A stretch of DNA of 64,000 bases from Lactimicrobium massiliense (GTDB lineage: Bacteria > Bacillota_I > Bacilli_A > Erysipelotrichales > Erysipelotrichaceae). The DNA lies in NCBI RefSeq assembly GCF_900343155.1, contig NZ_OUNG01000003.1, positions 186,001 through 250,000 of the forward strand, written 5' to 3'. This document shows positions 26,899 through 37,100 of this stretch, one piece after another (within the stretch, counting starts at the first letter, position 1; every line of letters starts with the position of its first letter). The notes below the pieces were generated by a model. It was not told where the DNA came from and made no database searches. It saw only the letters and a list, made by a program, of their open reading frames with translations. Made by a program: the position numbers and the translations under genes.

Positions 26899-27252
26899 TT
26901 ATCCTGTGTACTTAGGATGAGAAGGATGAATGGATGATTCGATAGCGAATCCGGTCATCAGGTTGTGATACTGCTCTGGTGTCATCGCTTTCAGCTCGCT
27001 GCTTGATCTTGGCCACTGAAACCTGCCATTCGCCAGGCGTTTGTACAAAAGCAGAAAGCCGTCTCCATCCCAGAGCAGGCCCTTCAGCCGGTCGGTTCTC
27101 CTTCCACAGAAGAGAAAGAGTGTTCCTTCGTCATATGGATCCAGCTTGAATACTTCCTGGATCGTGCAGGCCAGTCCATCAACTCCATATCTCAGATCCG
27201 TATAGCCGCAGGCAATATAGATCTTCTTAAACGAATTCCCGTCTTTAAACAT
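26899..27252 (-). CDS. tnpB: IS66 accessory protein TnpB
   Basis: 117 residues with the standard IS66 Orf2 signatures: YIACGYTDLRYGVDGLA, LFLFCGRRTDRLKGLLWDGDGF and RFQWPRSSSELKAM. It is required with TnpA for transposition in studied IS66 elements. The start overlaps the end of tnpA by 8 bp. Confidence 0.93.
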   Translation of the reverse strand: MFKDGNSFKKIYIACGYTDLRYGVDGLACTIQEVFKLDPYDEGTLFLFCGRRTDRLKGLLWDGDGFLLLYKRLANGRFQWPRSSSELKAMTPEQYHNLMTGFAIESSIHPSHPKYTG

Positions 27253-27604
27253 TGGACAGCGCCCTCATGATCCGGACAAGCATAGCATCCGATATGTCTT
27301 CATTCAGGTTAACCGTCATGCCATCTTTTTCAATCTGGGCGACAGAATGCGGCTTTACCGGAACCGAGCATTTCAGCTCAGCTATATCCAGAGCAGGTCT
27401 GTTCGCTTGAACAGGTTTGTTTACTTCAGAAAGAAGAAGATCTGTGCCTACCTGCATTCTGAGCTTCTGCTGCCATCGGTAGAAAGCTTTTTCACTGATA
27501 TTGTGCTGGGCAAGCCACACCTTCTTCTTCATTCCGCTTTCGTTGCATTCCTTGATAACGCCAGCCCAATACTGTGCCCGCATAGCATGGGTAACCCGCT
27601 CCAT
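27245..27604 (-). CDS. tnpA: IS66 accessory protein TnpA
   Basis: 119 residues with an N-terminal helix-turn-helix (MKKKVWLAQHNISEKAFYRWQQKL), typical of IS66 Orf1. GGAGAG precedes the ATG. It is the first gene of the IS66 operon. Confidence 0.88.
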   Translation of the reverse strand: MERVTHAMRAQYWAGVIKECNESGMKKKVWLAQHNISEKAFYRWQQKLRMQVGTDLLLSEVNKPVQANRPALDIAELKCSVPVKPHSVAQIEKDGMTVNLNEDISDAMLVRIMRALSNV

Positions 27605-27746
27605 AAAGACATCACTCTCCTTTGTCGAGTCCCGAAAATCCCTGGACTTTACGGACTCATCTTGTCAGAGTGTCTCTCTTTTTAACAGGTACGAATTATC
27701 GAGCGCTTACGCTTTCCGTCGTCTATGCAAAAGCTAAATGACAACA

Positions 27747-27799
27747 AAAAAAGCTGCAAGGGTAAATGCACTCACTACGTTCGCCCTTGCTGCTTTTTC
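27747..27799. terminator. terminator after mobV
   Basis: AAAAAGC-GCAAGGG pairs with CCCTTGC-GCTTTTT across a 21-nt loop. A-rich and T-rich flanks make it work in either direction. It lies between mobV and the IS66 end. Confidence 0.7.
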
Positions 27800-27895
27800 T
27801 ATTGCCATTTTTAACGCTTATGCCGACGAAAAGACCAAACAGGTATAAATATACTCGAATTGATTTAAAACGCCTTAAAACGCAAATATGAGCTT

Positions 27896-29107
27896 CTAAC
27901 GACTTAATTCATCTCTATCTCGTGTTCGAGTTTCATTTCTATGAATTTTTTCAAACTCTCCACCTTTTACAAACTCTTTAATTTCGCTCACAAGGTTATT
28001 CATGAGCTTTTTAGCTTGTCCAACAGTTGCACCAAGGGTATTTTCCATAAACTGATTAAAACCTCTGTAAATGCCCTTAATTTCGTTTTTAAGCGATTTA
28101 TTCTCTTTCTCCAACGAATCAATTTTCTCTAGATTATTATTATATCTATCTGCTAAATCGTTGAAATCACGCACTACTTCCTTGTATTTTTCTTTTACAT
28201 AGTCAATCCGCTTAGGTAAATCAGTTTCCGCATATTTCTTTAGTTTCTCATTCGATTTATATAAATCTTCATAGCCTTGTATTAAGGCATTTAATTTATC
28301 TTCAGGGATAATCACATTTCCTGTTTTTCGTTCTTCATTTTTCGTAAATTCATGTCGCAACTTACCAATACCAATGGTTTCGCCACTTGGTACTTTGACC
28401 GTTTTCGTTTCGTCTTTTAAATCTAAACTTTCTTTCTTGATTGTTGGTGTTTTATCGTTCGATAACGCTAAAACTTCTGACTTCCGCTGTTCCAGCGTGG
28501 TAGTCAGCTCTTTTAATTCATCCTTTGCCTTTTTATATTCAGGCACTGTTAAATTTTTACGCTCTGACCCTTTTTCGCCACGTTCAAGCTCAAAACCACG
28601 CTCATTTAAATACTTTGGCAATTCGTCTTGTACCGCTTGTAAGGCTTGACGATTAAAAACAGTCTTTGCTGATAGCTTGTGTTCGTCATTAAACGGCACA
28701 ATTCCTAAGTGCATATGCGGTGTCGTTTCGTCTAAGTGAACTTGAGCATAGCGGATATTCTCATCACCAAATTTTTCTGAAAAATATGATTTAGCAACTT
28801 CAAAATAATCTTTAATTTCTTTACTATCTTTATCTTTAAAAAATTGGTTGTCAGAAGTTATGATCCATTCGTTTATTAATACAGCATCTTTTCTGACAGC
28901 ACGACTACTTGATTTGTTGTCGTTAATAAATTGCTCAATATCTCGTTTATAATTTTCTGTCCGATTGACCAAATCATAATTTAAATGTGACCGTTCAACA
29001 TCAATATCTTTGTTGGAATGATTGTCTGTATTTCTCTGATTATGATTACCTACCCCAACTAAATTTCCTGATTTTACCTTCTGCATTCTCGCCACTACAA
29101 ATGACAT
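27896..29107 (-). CDS. mobV: MobV-family plasmid relaxase (Pre/Mob)
   Basis: Nicks oriT to start conjugative mobilisation. The 403-residue protein starts [20 protein letters not shown], has [11 protein letters not shown], and the HUH metal motif [17 protein letters not shown] near residue 130, followed by [20 protein letters not shown]. The C-terminal half is a long coiled coil ([13 protein letters not shown] to the end). All family motifs are intact. Its oriT lies 30-60 bp upstream. Confidence 0.95.
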   Translation of the reverse strand: MSFVVARMQKVKSGNLVGVGNHNQRNTDNHSNKDIDVERSHLNYDLVNRTENYKRDIEQFINDNKSSSRAVRKDAVLINEWIITSDNQFFKDKDSKEIKDYFEVAKSYFSEKFGDENIRYAQVHLDETTPHMHLGIVPFNDEHKLSAKTVFNRQALQAVQDELPKYLNERGFELERGEKGSERKNLTVPEYKKAKDELKELTTTLEQRKSEVLALSNDKTPTIKKESLDLKDETKTVKVPSGETIGIGKLRHEFTKNEERKTGNVIIPEDKLNALIQGYEDLYKSNEKLKKYAETDLPKRIDYVKEKYKEVVRDFNDLADRYNNNLEKIDSLEKENKSLKNEIKGIYRGFNQFMENTLGATVGQAKKLMNNLVSEIKEFVKGGEFEKIHRNETRTRDRDELSR

Positions 29108-29130
29108 ATAAACACTCCTAACTTCGGGAC

Positions 29131-29170
29131 AGCTTCCATGTAAAGTATAATCTACTATACTTTACTTCGT
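29131..29170 (-). other. oriT of the MobV system
   Basis: On the minus strand TAAAGTATAGTAGATTATAC runs into TTTACATGGAAGC, matching the pMV158 oriT in both inverted-repeat arms and the downstream TACATGGAAGC. By comparison the nick would fall after GTAGA, before TTATAC. It is directly upstream of mobV. Confidence 0.85.
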
Positions 29171-29226
29171 AAAGGTGGGCTCGCCGAGGGGTCTTGCAGA
29201 CGGCTTATTCGGCTCTTTTGAGCCGA

Positions 29227-29262
29227 GTATCAGCGCACCCTTATGGTGCAATTAGCTGATAC
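29227..29262. other. large hairpin, possible single-strand origin
   Basis: GTATCAGC-GCACC pairs with GGTGC...GCTGATAC, leaving a 5-nt loop and one unpaired AATTA. Rolling-circle plasmids carry a non-coding, highly folded sso, and this is the best candidate in the segment; a CGGCTC/GAGCCG hairpin adjoins it. Not matched to a known sso class. Confidence 0.4.
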
Positions 29263-29315
29263 AAAAAACAAAGAGTTGGCTCATGTAATCCAACTCTTAA
29301 AACACAAAAAAATAA

Positions 29316-29339
29316 CCCCCTTGGCTTTTCAGCAGGGGG
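29316..29339 (-). terminator. terminator after rep
   Basis: CCCCC / GGGGG hairpin followed on the minus strand by TTATTTTTTTG, just past the rep stop. It would also cut the BREX transcript before the rest of brxL. Confidence 0.75.
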
Positions 29340-29359
29340 CATATTTTTTATTTAATTCC

Positions 29360-30979
29360 TCACTCTTTATAAACTTGGTTTTCTTTTTGCCAATTCGATT
29401 TTATGTACTCTTTTATAAAAAGAGTATTCCTCTCTGTTAGCAATTCGAACCAACCAGCAGGAGCTCGGTCAGACATACAATAATCAGCAAAATCTTTTAA
29501 ATGCATAATATTGTTATCCGAAATAAAACCAAGCATTTCTTTTAACGCTTGTCTTTTATCACCAGTAGATAACGCTAAACAACTTTCAAGGTCAAATCCA
29601 CCAAACACTTGTATTTCTGTATTATCGTATTGATACTTTTCAGGATTATCCATATGCGTTAAATATCTAACAGCACCAGTTAAACCACTTATTCTTTCAG
29701 GAATCGGTGCCCTTAAAGCTCTTGCCATTTCGTCCATTTGTTCAAATGATTTATTGCCCTTGTAATTAAAAACTATATGATAATGCGGCTTTTTCTTTGT
29801 TCCGTCTGCATTAACATCTTTATCATGTAATGGACTAATTGCCACAGGTTCAGTTGAAATAATCTCTTTCCAATTCTCTGGCAAACTTTCAGGATAAACA
29901 ACAATCCACCAGTTACGACCTCGCTTATAAGGCTGTTTAGTTTTTGGATTTAAATTCTTTCTAGTCTTTAGCAGAACCTCTACGGACTGATTGATGTTTC
30001 CGACAAAGACCATGGAGGCAGATGCTGCCTTCTCTTCTTTGCCGCGGGCAAAAGATCCGGACGCCATATAGTCCTTCATAATCTGGATGCCGTCATTGTC
30101 CTTGAACTTGATACCAGCGACCTCATCAAAGGCAACAACGTCCCACAGGCCAACCAGTCCCATGGATTTTCTGCCCATGTTATAAAACAGGTTGGCGACG
30201 GTTGTCTGACCTCCGGAAACAAGGATACTGTTCGGCGAAATCTCCTTGTAAATATGGGATTTACCGGTGCTACGCGGACCGAGCTCACAGAGATTGAAAT
30301 TGTTGACGACAAACGGCAGCATTCTGGTAATCAGAAGCCACTTCTGCCGGTAGTTCAGCGCATCCGGTTCCATACCGGTAGAACGGAGAAGCACGTCCAT
30401 CCATTCTTCTTTGGTGAACGCTTTCCTGCCTTCACGGTATTCATCCATATCCACATGCGGCATCTGGATCGGTGTCAGCTTGCGGATAGAGATGGGAGAT
30501 CCCTTTTTGTCTTCTTCATTGAAGTCATAATCCAGCTGGACGATGCACCAGATTCCTCCGATCAGCAGACGGTCATATTTCTCCGGATATTCATCTGCGA
30601 TTGGAACAGCCTTCAGTCCCAGATTGGAGAATTCTGCTTCGTACTGGTTCGTCTTGATATTCAGCCGGACCGTAATCATATCGATAACGGTATGCGATCC
30701 GTTATGGCGCAACAAAGACAGAATCTTCTGTGCTTCATCCGGACGGACATAGTTATCCGCCAGGATCTTCTTCACATTCTCCACACCCTGCTGGATGATC
30801 TCCTCATCGTCCGAGCTGCAGTACTGTCCGAGAAGGAACTCCAGGACATAGACCGGAACATTCGCACCTTCCTTGATCTTCTTCGTCAAGTCCTTACGGA
30901 CAATCTTCCCGTCATAGTTCTGCCGGAGCTTGATACGCAGTTCCTGCCGGAGATCATTTTTCTCATCAAATTCATCCAT
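29360..30979 (-). CDS. chimera: BrxL N-terminal half fused in frame to plasmid RepB-type initiator
   Basis: Residues 1-338 are BrxL: the N-terminal domain, CELGPRSTGKSH (P-loop) and VVAFDEVAGIKF, up to GNINQSVEVLLKT. From residue 339 the sequence is a pMV158-type Rep: RKNLNPKTKQPYKRGRNWW, the metal motif LHDKD, KPHYHIVF (HUH) and the catalytic-Tyr region AVRYLTHMDN, then the oligomerisation tail. The Rep part lacks only its first five residues. The frame is continuous because the junction TAGAA keeps phase. The BrxL part loses its lid and Lon-like domain. Whether the fusion can nick the dso at 24.8 kb is unknown. Confidence 0.9.
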   Translation of the reverse strand: MDEFDEKNDLRQELRIKLRQNYDGKIVRKDLTKKIKEGANVPVYVLEFLLGQYCSSDDEEIIQQGVENVKKILADNYVRPDEAQKILSLLRHNGSHTVIDMITVRLNIKTNQYEAEFSNLGLKAVPIADEYPEKYDRLLIGGIWCIVQLDYDFNEEDKKGSPISIRKLTPIQMPHVDMDEYREGRKAFTKEEWMDVLLRSTGMEPDALNYRQKWLLITRMLPFVVNNFNLCELGPRSTGKSHIYKEISPNSILVSGGQTTVANLFYNMGRKSMGLVGLWDVVAFDEVAGIKFKDNDGIQIMKDYMASGSFARGKEEKAASASMVFVGNINQSVEVLLKTRKNLNPKTKQPYKRGRNWWIVVYPESLPENWKEIISTEPVAISPLHDKDVNADGTKKKPHYHIVFNYKGNKSFEQMDEMARALRAPIPERISGLTGAVRYLTHMDNPEKYQYDNTEIQVFGGFDLESCLALSTGDKRQALKEMLGFISDNNIMHLKDFADYCMSDRAPAGWFELLTERNTLFIKEYIKSNWQKENQVYKE

Positions 30980-31005
30980 ACCTGTATCCTCCTCAAGATC
31001 ACCGA

Positions 31006-33528
31006 TCAGAGTCCGAAGCCGAAATCATCGGCAAACGCAAGATCCATGATGACCTGGTGGCGGAATGCTTCCATACCGCTCACTGTATCGATCGCAACGA
31101 GATAGTACTGTGCGTTGCGGTCATATTTCTGATTCTTGAATGTAAATTTCACACGGAATACGCGTTTCGAAGAATCCGTATCCCGTTTATCGGCAGCGAT
31201 CATTGCCTCATTGGAAATCGTTTGCCCTTTGTCATCGATGAAGCAGACCCTATAGGTTACTGCCTTCACCACGTCACTGACCGGTTCCGTCTGGATGAAG
31301 TCCAATGTCGTAATCAGGTTCGTGATCTTATGTACCAAGCTCACCAGCATAATCCGTGCAGAACTGGTCTCTGCCTTGCCTTTTTCCATCTTCACTTCAA
31401 CTACAGGCACCAGCATCTCTTGCGGAGAAGATCCGCCATGAACATAGTTCTGTCCACCGCTTCCCTGTACCTTGAACACACTGCTTCCGACCGGGAAGGA
31501 GACGATCTTGTCATCATCATTGCCGAGAATATAGCCCAGTGACAGACTGCAGACGCCGTCTGCCTGTACCGGCTGATGGGATACGACATATCTTCTCTTC
31601 ACAATCGGATTGCCGCTCATACCGCCGATCTTGTCGCTTTCCTGTACCTTGTTCCGCTTATAGATAAATCCATGATCCGAGGTCACGATAAAATGATACG
31701 TATTTGCCGTGCTGCTGATCTTGCGGATCAGGCTGTAAATCTCATCTACAGCCTCTTCGCAGGCAACAAACACCTCATCTTCCGTATGTTCTCCGCGGGT
31801 ATCGATCTGATCATGATAAACATAGACCACTCTCTTACCGGTAAAGATCTTGCGCAGTCCGGTCTGGTTCAGATTTTTAATGCTGTCAAACTGCACACAG
31901 CAGCTCTCCGGCTGCCGGGACTGTAGTACTTTTTCCCGGGATGCGAGATCGATGCAATAATTACCGTCAACCAGCTCCTGCCCGTCATCTGTCAGCTCCA
32001 GCTTCTGATGCGGCAGTAATGCAGCCATGCCGAGTCTGGTATAAGACGGCACGGTACTCAGCATCGGCTTAATCGAAACCGTGCTCTTCGGATCATCCGA
32101 TAATCTGGCAAAGATTTCCTGCCCCACCTCATACCGCATGGCATCCGAAATAATGACAACCACGCGGTCATTCTGGCTGCCGACATTATTCAGATAGAAA
32201 TTCCGCTGCAGAGGGATCACGCGCTGCGCGTCGGTTTCCATCATGCCGGCATTCCACTTCGGAAGCAGTTTTCCGAGAAAGTCGTTGGTATAGATGTTCT
32301 CTACCAACACACGGAGATCCTCGAAAGAAGAGCTGCTCTCCAGCTGATCCAGGTGGTAATAGAAGAATCGGTAGTTCTGATCAATCTTGTATCCATCCTT
32401 TTGATACTGGGTAATGATGCTCTTGAAACCATCTGCCGTCTGGAAATGAGCAGACTGCACGACAGGATACGCACATGCCAGCATCTCCCAGGCATGGAGA
32501 TAATGAGATCCAAAATGCATCTTCTTCCGCTTCTCACAGACAGTCGGAATATCCAGATCTCCGAGCTTCGCTCCGATATCTTCATTCTGCAGGCGGTCTC
32601 TCACCCACTTCAGCAGGATTTCATCGATGACCGCAAAACTGTCGCAGCTGACCAGCGCTTCCGGCGCATAACTCTTCAGTGTTTCCGATACATGCAGACA
32701 ATTCGCCACATAGCCGGATAGTTCGTCATATCTCTTACGGTACAGGACACTGTATATCAGGCTGTCCAGGAAGGCAATATCGTTGCCAGGCTTGGATGAA
32801 ATGAATGGTTTCCAGGCTTCCGGAAGTGTATCCGTGATATACCGCTCTGCATAGGTCACGAAGATCGTAACTACCAGTTTCTGCAACGTCGGTTCCGGAT
32901 CTGAATAGCCGTATTCCTGCCCGATCAATGTCCAGAAATCTGAGATCAGATCATACTTCTGAAATTCGTTCAGGTATTTGCTCTCACCGAGATCATCTTC
33001 CGTCAGCAGAACACGCAGCACTTCATCCAGAGAGCAAGTTCTGGTCCGGCAGATAGCGCTCATCATGCCGATCAGGAAGTTCTCCCGTGTATAATGCTCG
33101 ATCTCCAGATCATAGAAACGCTTCGTACGGTCCTTATTCGCGAAAAAGGCGATATGCTTCTCAACGTTAGGCTTCAGTTCTTCGCTTATATGGAGATCCA
33201 CCATGAGAAGGGACGCACGGTCCGCATAGAAACGCTTGGAATAGAGCAGAATATCCTCCAGATGATTCTGCTTCACATCCGGCTTCGGAAACGGCGCATA
33301 GATCAGGTAATTGGTCTCTGTATCCTTCCGTTCCAGGAAATACTTGATCTCAAACTGATGATTCTCCTGCAGCTTCAGGATCTTCGCGTTCTCCAGTTCC
33401 ATGGAATCGATATCTTCCAGAAACTCCGCGCGGTCGTCATACCAGAAGACCAGCTTCCGACGGCCGGTGATAGTGGCAAATTCTTCATATAACCGATCAG
33501 TAATTTGTTTTAAATTTAGCTCTGCCAT
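31006..33528 (-). CDS. pglZ: BREX alkaline-phosphatase-fold protein PglZ
   Basis: 840 residues, the size of type I PglZ. The phosphatase-like core shows VVVIISDAMRYEVGQEI near residue 455 and FIVTSDHGFIYKR near residue 620, the metal-binding Asp/His positions of the superfamily. It is a core BREX protein needed for defence and for PglX methylation in studied systems. It lies 21 bp after the small membrane-anchored gene and 26 bp before brxL. Confidence 0.95.
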   Translation of the reverse strand: MAELNLKQITDRLYEEFATITGRRKLVFWYDDRAEFLEDIDSMELENAKILKLQENHQFEIKYFLERKDTETNYLIYAPFPKPDVKQNHLEDILLYSKRFYADRASLLMVDLHISEELKPNVEKHIAFFANKDRTKRFYDLEIEHYTRENFLIGMMSAICRTRTCSLDEVLRVLLTEDDLGESKYLNEFQKYDLISDFWTLIGQEYGYSDPEPTLQKLVVTIFVTYAERYITDTLPEAWKPFISSKPGNDIAFLDSLIYSVLYRKRYDELSGYVANCLHVSETLKSYAPEALVSCDSFAVIDEILLKWVRDRLQNEDIGAKLGDLDIPTVCEKRKKMHFGSHYLHAWEMLACAYPVVQSAHFQTADGFKSIITQYQKDGYKIDQNYRFFYYHLDQLESSSSFEDLRVLVENIYTNDFLGKLLPKWNAGMMETDAQRVIPLQRNFYLNNVGSQNDRVVVIISDAMRYEVGQEIFARLSDDPKSTVSIKPMLSTVPSYTRLGMAALLPHQKLELTDDGQELVDGNYCIDLASREKVLQSRQPESCCVQFDSIKNLNQTGLRKIFTGKRVVYVYHDQIDTRGEHTEDEVFVACEEAVDEIYSLIRKISSTANTYHFIVTSDHGFIYKRNKVQESDKIGGMSGNPIVKRRYVVSHQPVQADGVCSLSLGYILGNDDDKIVSFPVGSSVFKVQGSGGQNYVHGGSSPQEMLVPVVEVKMEKGKAETSSARIMLVSLVHKITNLITTLDFIQTEPVSDVVKAVTYRVCFIDDKGQTISNEAMIAADKRDTDSSKRVFRVKFTFKNQKYDRNAQYYLVAIDTVSGMEAFRHQVIMDLAFADDFGFGL

Positions 33529-33549
33529 ATATTATCCCCTAGGAGGCAT

Positions 33550-34146
33550 CTACTTCAGCAATGTCCAATCATCATCAGCATCTTGAGTAACTTCCGTATT
33601 GAAAATAGCTCTTGCATTAAAAACCTTTGCTTTATCCCTCTCATCAAAGTACCTAATCTTAAGGTTATCAAAATGCTTATCCGATAATTCTGTTACCTGA
33701 GCTGTATTAAGCACATAAAGACATTTGAACGTGCTTATACTTCTTGGTGGAATGACAAAAGAGTAACTTCTAGCCTCTGTGCCAAAATATTCTTTCTCTA
33801 CAGAAATTACCTTTCCACCACTTGTACGGTTATGTTCTGTATAGTTAATCTGTGTCATTTTTTTCAAGAAGTGATTGCCATCATATAACAAAATACTAAT
33901 ATCTCTGATTACTCGAGTAGTATTGCTTACATTTTGAATTTGATATAACACCGGGACAGAGAAATATTTACCCTGGTTGCCTTTCATCATTCCCCATCCT
34001 GTTTGTTCACTGGAAGTATTGATGATTTTAAAATAAATTTTGAGCTTGCCTACTTTATCAAGCCATCTTCCGACAATGACAGTCAATATGCTTGATAAAA
34101 ATCCAATAATAGCCCCAATAATCGTATTCAACATATTGTTGCTCAT
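33550..34146 (-). CDS. unknown membrane-anchored protein inside the BREX operon
   Basis: 198 residues with one N-terminal membrane helix (LNTIIGAIIGFLSSILTVIVG, residues ~6-26). A beta-rich, Ser/Thr-rich domain facing one side of the membrane follows, ending ADDDWTLLK. Its ATG overlaps the pglX stop as TAATG, so it is translationally coupled. It is not one of the known BREX core proteins. Its low GC matches the foreign segment within pglX, not the operon core, so the two probably came together. Function unknown. Confidence 0.8.
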   Translation of the reverse strand: MSNNMLNTIIGAIIGFLSSILTVIVGRWLDKVGKLKIYFKIINTSSEQTGWGMMKGNQGKYFSVPVLYQIQNVSNTTRVIRDISILLYDGNHFLKKMTQINYTEHNRTSGGKVISVEKEYFGTEARSYSFVIPPRSISTFKCLYVLNTAQVTELSDKHFDNLKIRYFDERDKAKVFNARAIFNTEVTQDADDDWTLLK

Positions 34147-37100
34147 TACTCTTTTTTCATAATATTCTTCGAGTCCGCAAGAACTTCATAGAACTTGCCG
34201 TCACTGCCGGTTTGTACCTTGCGATAGTTCACCTTCACACCGTCATCCAGATCGATCGCGATCCGATCCAGTGCCAGATGAGAAATCTTCTCATCATAGT
34301 CCTTGCATTCCTTCAGCTGTTTCTGCAGCTTTTCTTTTCGCTTGGAAGCAACCGAGACGTCATGCGCAGACTTGCTGTGATCCATCATGTCCTGCATGCG
34401 GTCGATCTCACTCATATAGATCTGCTCCATACGATGCAGGTACTTCACACGGACTACACCGGTCGTATCTTCGTTGTATCGATGCATGTAGATGAGCGCC
34501 TTGAATCCATTCTGTTTACCGGAATCATAGAGCCAGTAGATCGGACGCTTTCCGGATCCGGTCACAGAATAAGTCTGACAGTGATCCTTGAAGAAGTCAG
34601 TAAGGAAATAATTCCGGATGATCTCCCGGCTGGTATTGCCCTTATTGCCAAGTGCCTTGGCGATGAAGTCCAGATTCTCCTCCAGTGTATCCTCTCCGTA
34701 TACCTTCTTCAGCCACTGGATCAGCAGACCTACAATATCGTCATCAAAGTAATCCTCATCGGTGATCGGAATCACGTTATCGACATCCGGTATGAACGTG
34801 GAATACTTGCTGGCATCCCAATCACCTCCCGCATAAGCAAGACCATCAACATCTAAGGAATAACGTCCAAGCAGGCAGCCGACAGTATAAGAGAGCAATG
34901 CTTTAACATCTCTTTGCTTGTCAGCGACAGTCAATGAGATATCGTTTCTAGAAATGTTGGGAGTCAATGAGTCTTGTAAACCATAGGCACTTATGTAATA
35001 GGAATTGATTTTTTCTTCTAGTGATTTCTGTTTATCAATACGCTTATCGCATAATGCCTTCCATTGGTCCCATGCATCCTGAACAGATAAAACATGATTA
35101 GCAGTCCACCAACCAGTTCTAAAATTCCACGATATTTCACTGGAATCATAATCTGCTTTACTAATTTCTATACACTCTTTTGCTTCATCCCCCATGGAGA
35201 GCTTTTCTAACCAAATAGGAAACTTCTGCATCGATCCTGCTGTATAGTGAATCGTAGGCGATAAAATATCCATTAAATATTGGCCAATACGGCTATTTGC
35301 CAACGCCAGCAATTCATATCCATATTTTTCAGAGAAGAAGGTTGGTGCGCACGTATCAAAAATACATCCTTTCGGCCAATATCTAACGCTCATGCGTCCA
35401 GAGGAGACGTCTGACCAGGAAAATCCACTTTGAAAATAAAAATTTGTATTACGAGCGTATGAACCATGGTAGTCTTTTATTGATTTCCCAGAAGCAGTCC
35501 AATTCACAATAAAATATTGATTTCCGAACCACTTTCTGTAATCACCGCCTTTGTTATATGGAATCCATTCAACTTCTTTTCCATCAAGCGAATTAAAAGT
35601 GATTTTGTCATAGGGAACTTCAAACCATAGCTTCAAAAATCTTTCATTATCGCCAGTTTGTAAGCCTACTTTTACATCTGCTAGCTTTTCCAAAGGAACT
35701 GCAGATGCAAAAGCCTTAAACATGTTTTGGTTCGTCCAATAGGCCAAAGGATATCCTGGAAGCAAGCTGAAATTCTCCTGGTTTTCAATGTATTGCCCTT
35801 TCCGTAACAGAAAAGCTTTTTTTCTGTCTTCATTTGACAAAACATCCCCTTGTTTTTCAAACAATCTAAAATAATACGCTCGATAATTATCAATTTTATG
35901 ATTTGCCAATACAAAAGTAGTCGTACCGAAATCCGACCCAAAAATCCCTCTTCCTGGGTGAATCAAATTAACAATGGTTTCCTGACTTAAAAGCTTTGCC
36001 CTGAAATTTTGATAACTTGTGATAAACATCCATACAGGGATATTTATCATTGAGATAAGACCTTTCTCTAAACACATGAAACTAGACAAGCTCATAAATA
36101 CAGTACTCATATCCGATTTAACGTCTGGATAATTCGTTTTAATATAATTTGACAATGTAGCATTCATATTATTTGCCCCCATATAGGGCGGATTTGTTAC
36201 TACAGTCAAATATTTATCTTGCATAGTTTTGCAAATACACAAAGTGCTTTGGATTTCACTTATGGTTTCTTGCAACCCTAAAGTTTCCAAGGAAATCTGT
36301 TTTTCAGTTTCCGTCGCATGAACATACTTCGTCAACGCATCAAAGTCATATCCTTCCACCTTGATGATCGATCCATAAATCTTTGCATCTCTGAACCGAT
36401 CCAACAGGCACACTAACTCCTTCTGATTTTTCTTTCTGGTCTGCTCATCCTGAAGATTGCCCAGGAATTTCAGATGTTCCCTGTTGATGTCATTGCTCTC
36501 CTCAATGGCATAGACATGCGGCTCGATGCCTCTGGTCAGGATCCGGCGGTCATACTGTCTGCCTTTCATCATGACGGCAAAGTATGCCAGCTGGAAGGCA
36601 CGCTCATCGATATCGAGTCCATAGAGATTGTTCTTCAGGATGGACTGTGCAGCGTCTCTCTCGGAGTATCCGACAGAGGTATAGATCTGCATGAGGACAT
36701 CAAATCCGTAAACCAAGATATGGCCAGAACCCATAGAAGGATCCATGAGCGTCAGATCTTCCGGACGGAGCTTCTTGTACTCTTCCCGTTCTTCCTGCAG
36801 TTTGGCTTCTACTTCCGGTTTCTGCTTTGCTTCATCGATGTAATAAATCCAGTTCTTCTTCAGTTCATCGTTCGGATGTCCGTTCAGCCAGACTCTGCCT
36901 AGAGAGTTTTCTACCATGTAGCGGACGATCCAGTCCGGCGTGAAGAGCTGTGTGGCAGAGGGAATCCGTTCCTTTGTGATCTTCTTGTTCTTCTTCAGAA
37001 ACGCAAAGGTCTCGTCCTTCAGTTCGGCATTGTAATACTGATACAGCCAGCCGATGATCTCCACCTGACCGGTCGGTCTGCCATCTTCGCCGATATTGTT

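Larger units (their letters stand above)
24992..27710 (-). mobile_element. IS66-family insertion sequence
   Basis: 2719 bp with inverted ends beginning GTAAGCGCTCGATAATYCGT at both sides. The flanking 8 bp, GCTTTCCG, are identical at 24984-24991 and 27711-27718, a perfect target duplication. It carries tnpA, tnpB and tnpC on the minus strand and lies within the integrated plasmid between mobV and the dso. Confidence 0.95.
24320..29963 (-). mobile_element. integrated pMV158-type rolling-circle plasmid (with IS66 inside)
   Basis: In minus-strand order the segment holds rep, terminator, hairpin, oriT, mobV, terminator, IS66, dso, copG promoter, copG and antisense-RNA terminator. Joining its two ends at the pentamer TAGAA, present at both junctions (24335-24339 and 29959-29963), rebuilds a rep start MENENRKNLNPKTK after a ribosome binding site. 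Without the IS66 (2719 bp plus 8-bp duplication) the plasmid would be about 2.9 kb. It opened between copG and rep. About a dozen extra bases remain unexplained at the 24320-24335 junction. Confidence 0.82.
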
